A stretch of DNA of 64,000 nt, from the NCBI RefSeq assembly GCF_958295425.1, contig NC_081145.1:19266465-19330464 (forward strand). The letters are read 5' to 3'. The notes beneath the pieces were generated by a model that worked only from the letters and a program-made list of their open reading frames with translations, did no database searches and had not been told where the DNA came from. Of the stretch, positions 1 to 11,180 are shown piece by piece. The stretch is from Solea solea (lineage: Eukaryota; Chordata; Actinopteri; Pleuronectiformes; Soleidae). Both the position numbers and the translations under genes were made by a program. Each line of letters starts with the position of its first letter. Position 1 is the first letter of the stretch.

Positions 1-609
1 TATTTTGATTTCCTAGCATTATTGAAGTTTCATCATCTTGTCATTTTCGGTTTTATTGTGACACTTTGTTACTCACCTCTCTGGTTTCAGGTCACTTCCC
101 GAATCCCCAGTATTTCTCTTTCTCTGCTGTGCCCTATTGTGCTTCCCCTGTGTCTGGTTGTCTTTCCTCCCCACTGTATATACTCACCTCTTTTCCTTTG
201 TTCTTTTGCCAGATCGTCTTACCTCAATGTAGCCTTCTAGCATATTTTTCTATGTGTTTTCCCAGTGCTTGCGTGTAACCTTTTCTGCCCTTTTGATTTA
301 GCATTTGCCTTGCTTTTAGTTCAAAATATAAGTGCAGCTTTGATGTTTAACACAGCAGTAAAAACACACATACATTTTTGCAAGTTTGCACAGCATCAAA
401 GCTGCACTGTCCAAGTCTTACTCCTCAAAGAGCCCTTCAAGGTGTGACAGAAAGTGAGGGCCAGCCAAAATTGGCCTCACTTTCCCAAAATTGGCCTCAC
501 TTTCCCAAAATGTCCTTGGTCCCTATGGTTTGTACGTTTTTTGGTCCTTACAGAGATACTCAAATAAGAACACACATACACATACAGTACAGTAGCAGTG
601 TGTCTCCAC
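1..609. other. abhd2 intron, no exon seen
   Basis: DNA downstream of the last visible abhd2 exon. I searched for the next expected exon and did not find it. A perfect 20-bp tandem duplication (ccaaaattggcctcactttc) occupies 465-484 and 485-504. Confidence 0.6.
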
Positions 610-3600
610 CTGTGTGACAGGATGAGCTTCTTCATGTTGCCCGCCAACACAAAGTTGTAGAGTCTCCGACACTGGTCCCACTGGAAGAATGTTTCTTGAG
701 CCCTAAACACACAAATACTTAAATGAACACACTGAAACCAACACACGCAACCACTTTTAACATACTGTATTTTACATATACAGTTTATTTACTCACCTGA
801 GGGCGTTGTAGCCCTGACAGACGCTGATGCAGCACAGCACGCGCTCCTGGTTCGATTGATTCTCGCCCAGGAACTTGCAGACAAGATTCCCCCCCAGACT
901 GAAGCCCACAACCACCAGATGTGTTTGAGGAAAGGTCCGTTTGATGAAACCCACCATGGCCGCAAACTCCCAGGTACAACCTAGATGAAAGACAGACACT
1001 CAAAACCTGTGGGAAAACTTTCATTTTTCCACTGCCACTTCCTTCCCCAAAGTTATTTCTCTACACCTAAGAGAACGTTTTCCAGAGAGTTCCTGTGCTC
1101 CTGACTCCTTTCTATTGGTGTATTGTGTTATGTTATCTTGCCTTTTTTAAGTTAATCATTCCACATTTGTTGATAAGTTTTTTTTTTTCCAGCTAAACTC
1201 AAACAACACACACAACTGTATTATCCTGTAATTGCTGCCAAATATTGTAGTTTACCTTCCCAAAAAGATGTAGGATGCTTTGCTGAGGATTAGACTGATA
1301 TGAATGCATTTATCTCTAAGGCAACTTTTGATTTTGGTTACAGAAGTTATGGTAATTTCCTTCTATGGTTTAGACCGGTGTTTCCCAAGCTTTCTACTTG
1401 GGGACCCAATTTTACTACATGTAGCAGCCATATGTGTAACACCTAATATCATTTTGAAGTGTTCAATAATTTCCAAGATATGATTGATATGTGAATTACT
1501 GAATTGTATGCATCTTATTAAACATATACACTCAAATCTTGACTAAAAGGTTGAGAAAAGTATGCATATTTGTTTTGGGACCCCCAAAAAACATCTCCTG
1601 CGAACCATCTGAGGGTCCCGACCCTGTCTTTGGGAATCACTGGTTTAGACTGGTCATGTTCATGTTTCATGTTCATGTGTTGTTCCTCTTTTACCATAGG
1701 TGAACATGCGTGGGGATGTGAGCTCCAGGTCGGGCAGGGCTCCCAGGTGGTTGAGGACAGCACAGCGGTAACCCTGCCGCTGGGAGTAATCCACAAAGGT
1801 CCGAATGTAGTTCTTCTCGCTATGGTTACCAATCCCAGGGCAGATTACCATGGTAATGTCATCTGACAGATAACACAGAGAGCAAACACACAAAGTGGAG
1901 TCGTGTGGGTGTAAAATTGGACGTTGTGTGTTGATTTAACTCACTGATAATATGATTGGCATTTTTCCCATGATGGAATCAATAGTGGTCTTTCTTCTTG
2001 TGCATACTCTAGCATGAGCTGCTGATTACTTCAGGCTGATGTTCTCATGATCGCACACAAAAATGTTGCTTCACCAAAATATATTGAAGATTTGATGTCG
2101 TCATCAGAAAAATAAGCAGTTGTGTGACTAAATCAAAAACATGCATTAAGTCTCACTTGATCAGAACTCTATTAGTATTTACTCACCTCCTGAGCTGTGG
2201 TCTCCAAGGGCTTCAAAGAGGTCAAAGGTTGCTGTGGCACCATCCTGCATAGGGAGGAATTTGCGTACACCATATGGTGTTGGAGTGTTGACACGTCCCA
2301 TCTTGCCATACAGGGCCGTCTGGAGATGACCACTCTTCCCCCACAGCAATGGAGGAATGTATCTGAGGAGGACAAACTCCATGTTATATAACACAGCAGC
2401 TGTAAATTATGCCCTGAAGATGTTTCAGCACAGAAGATCATAAGCCCACAGACAGCCACTCAAGCCACAGGCAATGTCACTTATTTAAACAACCAGAGCT
2501 GCCAACTAAAATGGATTTTAACTCTGACCATGCACCTTATGCCCATGCAAGTTCACAAGCATGACTAAACGCCCAAACCCTCCAGGTCCAACGCTTAACA
2601 GAGTATACAGTATGAATAATGTATATTGTGTTAAAACTGTGTACGATTGCATTTGAGTGTTCCTATTGGCCTGGCATACCCAGCTCTTTCATCACTCGTA
2701 TGCTCATTCAAATTTGAGGAGCATCGAGAGCAGAGTGGACAGAGGGTGTTGTGGAAAGTAGAGACTAGATTAATTGAGCAGATTGCCAGACTACCATTCA
2801 GAAACATCCGCCATCCTTTCCTCCACTTGTACGTCCACTCAGCACTACCTGCCAGAGCTATCGGCTCAAACTGGTGGAGCTCTGTAGTCTTCGCAGACAG
2901 GAGGAGACGGGGGGGTCTTCGAATGACCTTTCATTTGCAACAGGTGCAGTCACTCATAGCTAATTTTATGGGAAAGACCGCTATCACATTCAAAATGGCT
3001 ATGAATGACAGCTAACGGCGCACATCAAAGACGGCCATGCCCCCCTGCGGTGCTCCCTCACTCCTTCTCTTCCCATCTCACTCACAGCTGCCTACTTCTA
3101 AGCATTTTTCTAAATCAGGCCTTGGGTAGAGTTAGCCACAGATCAGGGAGTTTAGTTACGCTTTTATGAAAAAGAAATTTTAATTTTCAGAGCAGAGACT
3201 TGTGGGGAAAACTTGTCTTGTTACTGGTCTTGGGGAATATTAATAAATATTATGGCTCAGTGTAGAGTCTGAAAAATGGTCTCAAAAGATGTGATCTAAG
3301 TCGGTGACTGCTCGTTCTGAAGTTTGAAAATGAGGAAAACTCAAGATGGGACTAGAATCATTGTAGGAACATTCAGTGGTCCAGATGCATTCTGAGTAAT
3401 CAAGGAAGGTCTGCAAAGGATAAGCATTATGCTTTTTATTACTGCTTTGTAGGATGAGAGGTGCATTTTTTATGATTAATCTTTTTGTCAATACAATGTA
3501 AACTAAACTAAAACTTAAAATAAAATATGCATGTCAGATTATAACCAAAAGTAGGGACTTCTTATATTTAATGAGATTTTACCTTTACTAATTGATGATC

Positions 3601-4351
3601 AAAATTAATTTTGTTCAATTGACTAATCAATCAACCGATCGTTGAAGCTCTATTTGGCACAAACGAAAAAAAAACTCTGCAGAAAACAGTGCAACAGGCG
3701 CAAAGCTGTTAATGTTCTTCATTCCCCTGCTAAGAAAACAAATTCAGTGATGTGAAATGAAATCCAAGATGAGTCACACATGCTCAAGGCTTAAACTTGA
3801 ATCCCAGTCCAATGCTCTAAAATTATGTCTCAACCAGGATCATGTCTGAGTCATCTGGTCTAGTATGAGTTATTGATGTCATGTCTCGACCAGTTCAGTT
3901 TAAAATGATTTAGTCATTACTCAAACAAATGAAAAATTCAACCACGTTAGTTCACCTTGGAAGTATTTCACTGTTAAGCCAAAGTCAACTGTAAAGATTC
4001 TAAACAGTGAGAAATTAAGATAATACTAAAAAAAGATGTGACTGTGATGTGATAAAGACTGAGGTTCCCAGTTAAACTAGAGTCATCACTCTTTCAGTTA
4101 CATTATGAGTCTTTAAACCACACATTATGAGACACTCACTCTTTAGTCAGCATCGGGCAGGATTTGAAGAGGTAGTGGCTCAGTGGTGTGTCCTGGTAAA
4201 CAACCTCTGGTGGAGCCGTGGTACTCTTCAGGTTTAGACAGCGCACGATGATGTACAGGACTGTTGCCACCGCAGCCAGCTTCATACCGTCGAGCATGGC
4301 TGGCAGCTCCGAGCTGAAGGATGGCATGTCGCCACCCTCGATGGTCGACAT
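610..4351 (-). CDS. abhd2: Monoacylglycerol lipase ABHD2, 5' part of the coding region (five exons; continues off the left edge)
   Basis: Coding exons on the minus strand, in order: 4351-4140, 2362-2187, 1862-1695, 980-797, 702-610. Splice phases join without error. The product begins MSTIEGGDMPSF and has one hydrophobic anchor near residues 20-45 (GMKLAAVATVLYIIV), as in the single-pass type II family. Exon 2 carries YIPPLLWGKSGH, exon 3 VICPGIGNHSEK and TSPRMFTYG, exon 4 the nucleophile elbow VVVGFSLGGN (Ser about residue 213; the human Ser is at 207 and this protein is about 6 residues longer at the N-terminus), and exon 5 QWDQCRRLYNF. The family is an alpha/beta hydrolase that cleaves 2-arachidonoylglycerol and is progesterone-dependent in mammalian sperm. 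About 150 C-terminal residues, including the expected Asp and His of the triad, lie outside the window. The start codon was chosen by match to the short vertebrate N-terminus. The a or b teleost paralogue cannot be assigned. Confidence 0.93.
1376..1642. mobile_element. hAT-type MITE with 8-bp target duplication in an abhd2 intron
   Basis: The ends are imperfect terminal inverted repeats: cggtgtttcccaag at the left, and cagtgattcccaaag when the right end is read on the minus strand. The element is flanked by a perfect 8-bp direct repeat, gtttagac, at 1368-1375 and 1643-1650. The length is 267 bp with no coding capacity. An 8-bp duplication and a CAGTG-like terminus are typical of hAT transposons. 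Confidence 0.85.
2363..4139 (-). other. abhd2 intron between coding exons 1 and 2
   Basis: AT-rich intronic DNA between acceptor 2363 and donor 4139. I see no coding exon and no clear structured element. Confidence 0.6.
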
Positions 4352-5580
4352 CGTAGATATGGGAGAGAAGCTGCTGTGCACATAATGAGATAGGAAAACA
4401 ACATGTAACCTACCCAAGTCTGGTGCTCATAAATGTTATTTACACAGCACTGTGACTATAAATGTATAATTACAGAGGAGGAAAAAAATAGGAATAGATT
4501 CTTAAAGTAATTCCTTCTGCCTGTAATCCATTTCTCTCCTAAATCCTTTCCTAACCACTTTTCCTTGACCTCAAGACATTTTCCATTAAGGTCACATAAG
4601 TGTCATATTACTCTTAATGTAATTAAAAATTTTGGTTACTTCAGATTGGACTCGTTACCGTATCTTGAAGAGCCATTAAAACTCTCCATGAGTAACTTAT
4701 TGTGGGGGCTTTTTTGTTGTTGCAATGCATGATAATGTTGTTGATGGTTCCATTGTCTGGTGCTCACAAATGTTAGTCACACAGCACTGTGACTATAAAT
4801 ATGTAATTACAGAGAAAAATAGTAATAGTTGTCAAAATCCTGGATTTTTAAAGTAATGCCTTCCGTTCGTAATCCATCCCTCTCATAAATGATGTTCTAA
4901 ATCCTGTCCTAACCACTTTTCCTTGACCACAAGACATTTTACTTTGAGGCCAAAGTGTCATATTACTAGTAACAGTTTTTTTTGGATAATTCAGATTAGA
5001 CTCATTACTATTATATTGATGAGCTAACCAGCATTAAAACTCATCATGCTTAACTTATGGTGGGGGCTTTTTTTTATTGTTGTGATGCACAATAATATCG
5101 TATAATGTTCCATAATCGCAACAGAAACATTGAGATATGGGAGAGGAGCTGCTGTGCACAGACAGAGATAGGAAAACATGTAACCTATCCAAGTGTGGTG
5201 CTCACAAATGTTATTCACACAGCAGCACTATAAATGTGTCATTTCAGAAGTGAAAAATGGTAAAAGTTGCCTAAATCCTTGACTTGAAAGTAATGCCTTC
5301 TGTTCATAATCATTCCCTCTCACAAGTTACATCCTGTATCCTTTCCTAACCACTTTTCCTTGACCTCAAGACATTTTCTATTGAGGTCAAAGTGTCATAT
5401 TACTAGTCACATAATTTTCACTTTTCTTTAGCTATTTTAGATTAGATTCACTACTGTATATTGATGGACTAACCGGCAATAAAACCCACCTTGATAAACG
5501 TATTGTGGGGGCTTTTATTGTTGTTGTTTCGATGCACGATAATATCGTTTGTAGTTCCCTAATCCCGACAATAAACTGAT
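4350..5580. repeat. Three diverged tandem copies of a roughly 400-bp unit
   Basis: Three stretches share the same order of landmarks: an atatgggagag...gctgctgtgcac block, a ggtgctcacaaatgtta...cacacagcac block, cctaaccacttttccttgacc...aagacatttt, gtgtcatattac, a gattagactc-like block, and gtgggggctttt followed by gatgcac-ataat. Copy 1 runs from about 4350 to 4755, copy 2 from about 4757 to 5130 (lacking the first block) and copy 3 from about 5135 to 5580. The left edge coincides with the abhd2 start codon at 4349-4351. Confidence 0.85.
4352..4373 (-). other. abhd2: 5' UTR part of the abhd2 first coding exon, with NAGNAG acceptor
   Basis: Reading the minus strand, a pyrimidine-rich stretch (ttgttttcctatctc) is followed by cacagcag and then about 20 bases before the ATG. 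Either of the two AGs (4375-4374 or 4372-4371) could be the acceptor, giving a 5' UTR differing by three bases. This short UTR belongs to a sequence that is repeated in the intron upstream. Confidence 0.5.
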
Positions 5581-5588
5581 TTACCCAC

Positions 5589-5667
5589 CTTGTTGTTTGA
5601 CTTTGAGGAGAGAGCAGTGGTTTCAGTCACCTTCTCCTTTTAGAGCCGAGAGATTGTTCATTCAGAG
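5589..5667 (-). other. abhd2: Probable non-coding 5' exon of abhd2
   Basis: On the minus strand tgtgttttccag precedes 79 bases that end in AACAAG followed by gtgggtaa. Acceptor and donor are both good and no long open frame is present, so this reads as an untranslated internal exon between the promoter and the coding exon. It is inferred only from splice signals. Confidence 0.45.
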
Positions 5668-5970
5668 CTGGAAAACACACAATTAAACAACATTCAACAA
5701 CTTCCTGAGTTCAGAAAACGCCATTTCAAACAAATATTCCTCACAGTAAAAAGTAGAACATGATATAAAAGGACAGAGCACAACACGTGCTAACCTGTTT
5801 AGTTAGCTTAAATTATTAAAAGAAAAGAAAGGAGGAAAAAAACTGTTTTACTTCCTCTTATCTTTTGTTACTCAGGTAAAACTGTAAAACAATCTAGATT
5901 TCAGAAAACCCACCAAACGCGACACGGAGTTTCTATAAATGACGGTGTAAAGAGGGGTGTCAGGTCCTAC

Positions 5971-6090
5971 CATTGCGTTTCTGGCTGTCAGTTCGTGTTC
6001 TGGTCTGATCCACGAAGACTTCAGATCCGAGTCTGAACCACAAACCCACCAGCGTCTGCCGTAAACTCACTGCCGAGCGAAAACACTCAC
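5971..6090 (-). promoter_or_regulatory. abhd2: Probable abhd2 first non-coding exon and promoter region
   Basis: This stretch is richer in CpG than its surroundings. On the minus strand it ends with GCAATG followed by a donor gtaggacc at 5970. It lies upstream of the putative UTR exon and the coding exon, where a 5' exon is expected. The transcription start cannot be fixed by eye; the right border is approximate. Confidence 0.35.
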
Positions 6091-6099
6091 ACACACACT

Positions 6100-9000
6100 C
6101 ATGGTGCATTCAGGTGCTCCTATAAAACTCGACGTATGGAAACAATCGTCGTGTAAACCAAGTAACAACATGAATAAGGACATTTCACCTTACTCATTAA
6201 GAGATATTGGTGGCAAATACTACGTAGGGATGGTTAGTTTTACTATATATAAATCATGTTCATGTTAAAAAAAGGTTTGTGCTCTCTGTCTGACAGTCCA
6301 CTTCTGTCTTTGTTGAACTCATTCTCAGATTATCGTAAAATCCGACAGCAAGCAAAGGTAACATGACAAAACAGCGGTGCGGCAGGGTACTTCCTACTTC
6401 CCAGAAAGCAACAGTATAATATTACAGTAATGACATTAGTAAATAACAGAGACCTCATTTGCATGTGGATAACGGGTTAAACCTCACTCTACAATTCGGA
6501 ATAATAACTTTAAAAAGGATTTACTGGGATTATAATAACAAATATTTTGACTATACTAAAGTTAATGAAGTTTATTGTAATTATCATTATTAGTATTAGT
6601 ATTATTATTTTACATTTCATTGACTCAACAAACATTGAAATAATCTTTGTGAATCCTGTGTATTATGTAATGGAACCAGCATGTGATTAACTGAGAAAGC
6701 TTTTAAACATTTTTGTGACATTTTTTTTTTGTGACAAGGAACTTATATTTTGAATGTTAATGCATTTTATAGACTAAAAGCAGAATGTTTTGGCTCTGAC
6801 TTTGTCTACTGTTTATGTTTGTCTGAATGATATGAATGCAAGACAATTTTCTGTGCAAAGTAGTATTGTTTTATCTCTTAACTTATTTTTAATTGATGAA
6901 GCAACTTTTTCATACATTTAAATGCCTTGATGTAACCATATAACCATTTCAGTTGGGCTAATAATATATCACAGTTTCAAATCAAAATCAGCTGTTTGTG
7001 ATTTACAATTTTCTCATCTCCTCTTCCTTTGAGTACAACAGTCATGTATCCCGTCCAGTAATTTTGTTGTTTTCCTATATCTATAAGCATAAAGCTTAGT
7101 CAGTATAGGTCTCATGATCATCCATGGTAGTATTAAATCACATTTACATACATTTTGGGGTAAAATGTACTTGGAGTAGTTTTAAGAATACTACATTATT
7201 TTAGTCTTAGGTCTTTCCAGCACCTTTGGGAGCAGAATCAGACCTGTGTTTATTTATTTTTGCACTGATTTGTCCATGTTACCTTTAACTGAAATAAAAT
7301 CGAAACAGGTTTTTACCTGCAGTGACAGAAATTAGTGCATTAATTTATCCATCTATCAGCGCTTCCTTCTTTCATTTAGTATTTGACCACTAGAGGGCAC
7401 AATTCACTAAAAGAACATACACAATTATTATTTTTTAATTTTTCAGTAATTAATAGTGTGGAGATTATGCTCACTATTATAAAAGACTGTTTGTCTTTTG
7501 GTCTAATATATATTCTAAAGACCTGCCCACAGTTAAGGTTAGAAAACTAGAAATAGAATAATAATAGATTTCAACATTAAAACAAATACTGAGTCTTAAG
7601 TATTAATTTTGGGCATATTTTCGTAATTACCCGGAAACAGAAGATGAATCAGGTGTTCATTATGTATTATTATCTATTTTTCCTCGCTTTTTTGTTATTC
7701 TGTACATTGATATTTTGTTTCGTTTTATAATTGATATTTTGTCCTTTTTTTATGGTAAGTATGATAATAGTATGTAAGCAAGATTTATGTTAACTTAAGT
7801 AACTGTAATTGTAGTTTATTCAAGGAAATGAAGCACAGATGGCTAAATAACTTTTGATTTATTATTTGATTTTATTAGTTTTTTTTTGCACATGATCATC
7901 CCATCATCACTGTACTTTAGAGTTGAGTCTCAAACACAATGAAGAGTCGACACGTGGCACAGTCCTGTCGAACTGTGACCAGAAACAGCTGCACTGCGTT
8001 CACTGCGTATGTCATAAAAGGGATTTCACATGCACTGTGGCTGTTTCTCTTCCAGAAAAATAAAACCACAGCAATCAACCCCATCCTCAAACATTTCCAC
8101 TTCTATATATGTGATGTTGTTTATAAGTGTAACTTCTCACACTTGTTTCCAGATGGTCGACAGAAGTGGAAGAGGGCTGGGTCGACTCATCTTGTTTTTG
8201 TCAGCATTCACTGAATTATTTGACACATTTTGTGCACAACACATCCCTTAAAGCATACCAGCTGTCCACAGGGTTTGAGTTTACAGGATTATTCACTATT
8301 CTATGTCAAGGATTAAGATCAAACAAGCTTCTTTCTCACTGAAGTTCCACCTGATTGTGAGAAGAGGCTTTGTTTGATGGAGGAACATCACAGGATGTAG
8401 CATCACCACATGCAATATCTGTTCCACCTCAGTCAGCCCACAGTACACATGACTGTCTGACCAGTGCTTATGGTTTCATTTATGTATAAACGACCTTCTT
8501 CTTTTTTTAATCTTTGTCGTCACAGTTCGGGGATTTTTGATAAGTCCTTTTCTGAGAAAACAAAACAAACAATAGTGGAATATCTTTTTTTCTGTAATCT
8601 ACATAGCACTCCATGCAGTTGTTGAAGAGACACATGATCACTTCACTGTATGTGTTGGTTCTTCTTCTGTTCTGACAAGTGTTAAGTTAACTTGGTCACT
8701 TGAACTCAGGATGTAGCTGTATAGTGTTATTGTACTGAAGCTAATGTCGTTGAGTCTGATGTCAACTTTTAACTTTTGTGTCTCTAGTTGTTCCTGTTTG
8801 GTGACTGTTGTAAAAATGCAGCTGTGGCGAGACACTGGTCCAGATGCAGGTATTTTCCATCAGAGCTGGTGTTGTTTTATGTTATAATACTGTATACTTA
8901 CCTGTGTGTAAATGATAGGTGAATGATACTGAGTGCGTGAGTTTATGGTTGTTTGTCTCTATGTAGCCCTGTGATGGACTGGCAACCTGTCCAGGGTGAA

Positions 9001-10960
9001 TCAACAGTGCTAACCACTGTTCCACCGTGCTGTCCAAAAGTTGTCCATTCCAGATTTAATATATATTATATTCAAATACAGCAAGTTGTTGTTAATTAAT
9101 TTATCTGTGTTGTGTTTGTGCTAGTATATGTCTGTTATCAGCGTGTGTATAACTTTGCAAACAGGAAGTATTGAGGCCACAAACCAAAGCTTGCTAGGGC
9201 TGGTCCTGCTTATATGTAAATGCACATCAGTATGTATTCAACTCAAAATGGATTATGCAAGGAATAAAAGAAAATACTGCACACTGTAAACATTTATTTA
9301 GGAATAAGCAAATTATTAGATGCCTTGCTGTTAAACCACTTCTTAGTTTTCCCTCATATACTGTGCGCATGAACAGGAGCTTGTACTGTTATGATACCAC
9401 TTATCAAAGCAAGTCATTTAGAAAATATCTCAACTCTTGGTAAACCTGGTCGCTACAGAGAAAGTTGCACTTTTACTTATCATTAATTTGTATGATTCTC
9501 ATCTTATAAAGTCAGGGAAATTCCCAAACATTTGATGAGTGACAATGCAAGAGTATATGCTCGTCCATAGTCTGACACTAAACTTTGATGTTAAAGACGT
9601 GTTTCACATGGAACACGTTCAAGATGGAACATATTCTCCCTTATTAACTGCATTTGAGCTAAAGTTCATGAGGAGAGAGCGACAAACCAAACACGGAGAT
9701 GTGATGTGAACAGAGCATCAAAGCACAGCAGCCTTTCTCCTTTGTCTTTGAGCTAATGGGCAAGCGTGAGATCATTTTAAGCTGCATTTAAATCACTTTG
9801 GCTTGTTACTAGGATACAGAAGGGTGAGTTTTGCCCATGCCAATCAAAGGGGGGTAGATTTTATTTCCTGTGAATATAGTTGTTGCTGGTGTAGTGCGTG
9901 TCACATTTATAATCCAGCCAGAAAGTTAATAGTCAATGTATTATTTTTGTCTTATATATTAAACCTTAATTTGTGGGCAAAAAAATAAATAAAATGTTTA
10001 AGGAAAACTATGTGTGTCCCTGCAAAATGAATGATGTGAAAGATACAAAGACTGAAAGAGTCTGACACTCTTGGACATTGTTCAGTGTCACACCCATTAA
10101 AAACAATTATTTGCTTCACACCCACTCTCTCTGCTCTCTCTGACAGCACAGAAATCAACACTGACCCACTGCTGGGTCTTGTTTCCAGAACTTATAAATC
10201 AAAACAAATCAATCTTATCTTTTGACCTATTTTAAGGCAATATCTACATATGTGAACCACGCATTTTGAAAATCTGCTGGCAAGCTGTGTTGTTTTCTTT
10301 CTTGACCTCAGCTATCAGGGAGGCCTTGTGTGCCCAGGGATTTCCTCCTCCCTCTAGTAAATATCCTAGATATAAAACAAAACAACAACACAAAACAATT
10401 AAAAATAAATGCAAAAGGACCACAAAGAGAATGAGTAAAATATGCATGACATAACCACAAAAGCCATGAAACCCCTGACCTCTGGAATTACTTTTTGCGT
10501 GTGGTTGTGGTTTTTGCTTGTTTTGTGTCCAGTCTTGGGGTCTTGCTCCTTTTTAAATTCTGTTCAGTCCTATTAATAATACAAAGAGAATCATACGTCC
10601 TCATCTCTTCTCACCTACACTCGTGTAACCACTTGTGTTCACAGCCGTACAATAGAGCAGCTCCAAATTATTCAAATTCAACAGATAGACATACTGTTAT
10701 TATGCTATCATCGTCATTTGTATTATTATTATTTTTATTACTGTTATAATTATTATTATTATTATAATAATAAAGTCAAATGTAATTACATTTACAAAAA
10801 CTGAGGAGCAATTATCTCTCAGGAGTTTTTACATTAAAGGTCTTTTAATCCACACATTCATTTTAATGCATCGCATCACCTTTAAAGCGCCTTTTGTTTC
10901 CATGGTAATTTATTGCCCTCTGCTGTGTGGGTTGTTTTTTTCTTGTAGACCAACAACAGC
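6100..10960. other. Intergenic region between head-to-head abhd2 and mfge8
   Basis: AT-rich DNA without a convincing exon; open frames are short and have no recognisable protein. At about 8955-9040 there is a fragment of a dispersed fish repeat (tgtgatggactggcaacctgtccagggtg, broken by a tRNA-like head in reverse, ctaaccactgttccaccgtg). At 10720-10770 there is a short TTA/TAA simple repeat. Confidence 0.6.
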
Positions 10961-10970
10961 GGGAATGAGA

Positions 10971-11180
10971 GGGCGTGGCTACAATTAAAAGCAAGCCTGC
11001 GATTGGCTGAGAGCGGAAGTGCACGTGCTCCTCCTCTCCGCCTGCTGCCTCTCGCTCCACAGCCGCGCAACTAGCTCGAGAGTCGGTCACACTAACGTCC
11101 GGAACGCCGCTGTCCTCTTGTACCCTCAAACCTTCTCTCACCTAATTTACTCACTCGAACACGAAAGAAGAACGACAGCC
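10971..11180 (+). promoter_or_regulatory. mfge8: mfge8 proximal promoter and 5' UTR
   Basis: A GC-rich island directly upstream of the start codon. It holds a GC/CACCC-like box gggcgtggct (10971-10980), an inverted CCAAT box (ATTGG at 11002-11006), and an E-box CACGTG (11022-11027). A pyrimidine-rich stretch follows from about 11028 and could hold the transcription start. There is no obvious TATA box. The arrangement fits a CCAAT-driven, TATA-less promoter, with the 5' UTR contiguous with coding exon 1. Confidence 0.55.

Noticed and set aside
1..609. The next abhd2 exon (after ILSHR)
   Set aside because: No matching coding stretch with splice sites on the minus strand; it must lie left of the window.
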